Part shown: in pieces, positions 63,101-64,000 of the stretch
Layout: the number at the start of each line of letters is the position of its first letter
Numbering within the stretch: the first letter of the stretch is position 1
Assembly: GCF_000002995.4 (NCBI RefSeq)
Contig: NW_025062478.1
Location: 4,192,001-4,256,000, forward strand
From: Brugia malayi
Lineage: Eukaryota > Nematoda > Chromadorea > Rhabditida > Onchocercidae
DNA length: 64,000 nucleotides
Direction of reading: 5' to 3'
The notes under the pieces: model-generated
The model's input: only the letters and a program-made list of their open reading frames with translations
Databases searched by the model: none
Told to the model about the DNA's origin: nothing
Made by a program: the position numbers and the translations under genes

Positions 63101-64000
63101 TATTTATTAAGAGATTTTGAAAGATTAATCCATAATTGAAACTTCTCGACTATTATGTAAGAAATGTTGCTGTTAAATTGTTTGCACTAAGAAAAAGCCT
63201 TATTAAAGATTGGAAATATAATTTAAAATTTGTTAAGCATATCAGGAAATTGTGAAAATGCATAAAGTATCACTTGAAGGATATATCACGTATCACGTAT
63301 CACGTAAATTTATCTAAATCAATTAGAGCTTCTTATGTTGCAAAAAAAAATATTTTTTGAAATCTGAAAGGAAAATGTGAAAATTTTTGGTTAATCTAAG
63401 AAAATTTTTGTTAACGAATAATCATACTAAACGGTAAACAATGCATTATTTATCCTTCAAGCAAAAAATTCATATTTTACATAATACAAACAAAGGAAAT
63501 GCATTCCTTGAATAGGTAATTTCATTCTATTTAATATGAAAACAAAAAAAAAGGTAAACCTTTTGGATTTGTTATATTATGTATCATTGACAAAGTTCCT
63601 TATATCACAATCGAAATTTTAAAGAGTTAATTTTTATGAGTTTAAAATTTTATTTGATTTCGATTCGATAAATTGGAATTTCTCTCTCTCTCTTCCTCTC
63701 CCCTTCTCCCCCTCTCTCTCTCCTTTTTTGTTTGCAAGAAAAAGAACAAATCTATCGTAGCTTAAAAAAAGTAAAAAAAAAAAATCAGCGACGAGAATTA
63801 TTGTGCGCTCTTGAATACGTCAATAGAATTCTGATCATTCAACTGATAGTGATGATAAGAGTAGTGAAGGAAATTCCTCTTCACAAAATGATCCTTTAAT
63901 TAAATGATTCTCTTGATTTGTGATAATTGTAAATGATATCATCAAATTGAACAACGAACAATTTCAAATGATATCTTGAAATGCATAAAGATTGAATTTT
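60116..64000. other. No confident gene
   Basis: Begins with a short ATGC tandem (to about 60131) and an AATAAA at 60260-60265, probably the copy B polyadenylation signal. A minus-strand stretch at about 62170-62310 is less AT-rich and encodes an open 81-codon frame with Arg/Lys/Gln-rich residues, but without a recognisable family or secure splice sites. A purine-rich tract runs 61670-61960, and a CT-rich tract 63680-63722. TATCACG occurs three times in tandem near 63284-63305. Confidence 0.45.
62417..62602 (+). repeat. Diverged tandem repeat, four units of about 36-59 bases
   Basis: Units start near 62417, 62453, 62512 and 62559. Each begins with a GTCTA(G/A) element (GGTCTAGG, AGTCTAAA, GGTCTAGA, AGTCTAGG), carries a T-rich middle, and the first three end in GATTAGAGAAG/GATTAGGGTGAG-like sequence. 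Copies differ in length, so this is an old or decaying array. Confidence 0.7.

Overview
The window is nuclear DNA from a nematode. It is strongly AT-rich, has small exons split by introns with GT donors and T-rich TTTCAG/TTTTAG-type acceptors, and carries nematode-typical families: two tandem transthyretin-like secreted proteins and a CC-domain-like Cys-rich secreted protein. Wide gene spacing, long introns and low GC suggest a clade III parasite such as a filarial worm. That placement is an inference; no species marker was seen. I found no mobile-element genes, rRNA, tRNA, CRISPR arrays or bacterial insertions.

Layout. 0.4-5.1 kb, minus: a small gene of unknown function, then PGS1 (mitochondrial phosphatidylglycerophosphate synthase, both HKD motifs intact). 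6.0-7.4 kb, plus: a MAX-type bHLH-zipper gene diverging from PGS1. 8.9-17.4 kb, minus: an 11-exon NOVA-type three-KH RNA-binding protein. 19.6-28.4 kb, minus: three genes, namely a secreted 14-cysteine protein of unknown family, a REEP5/Yop1-type ER-shaping protein, and a secreted CC-repeat protein with a signal peptide and a furin-like site. 28.4-36.0 kb: a gene desert. 36.0-40.7 kb, minus: a REPS1-type EH-domain endocytic protein. 42.8-46.1 kb, plus: TTC5 (TPR plus OB-fold cofactor). 46.9-48.1 kb, minus: a small heat-shock protein. 48.1-56.7 kb: mostly empty DNA with simple repeats and one 51-residue coding exon. 56.7-60.1 kb, plus: tandem transthyretin-like genes. 60.1-64.0 kb: no confident gene, but a diverged tandem repeat near 62.5 kb.

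I built the gene models by hand, matching exon phases across every junction. For most genes all phases close and the total is an exact multiple of three. The ambiguous junctions are one in PGS1 and three in the REPS1-like gene. Several start codons sit 0-30 bases after a strong 3' splice site that has no identified upstream coding exon, the pattern expected of spliced-leader trans-splicing. Apart from the tandem pair, the genes do not form one pathway. REEP and the 14-Cys gene are close enough (about 560 bp, same strand) that a shared transcript is possible but unproven.

I did not find a clear new biological system. The observations I would check first are the altered GXXG loop in the third KH domain of the NOVA-like protein, the intron difference and palindrome cluster at the transthyretin-like pair, the exon-per-module CC protein, the unassigned secreted 14-Cys protein, the paired E-box inverted repeat in the PGS1/MAX divergent promoter, and a 179-codon open frame inside the gene desert.
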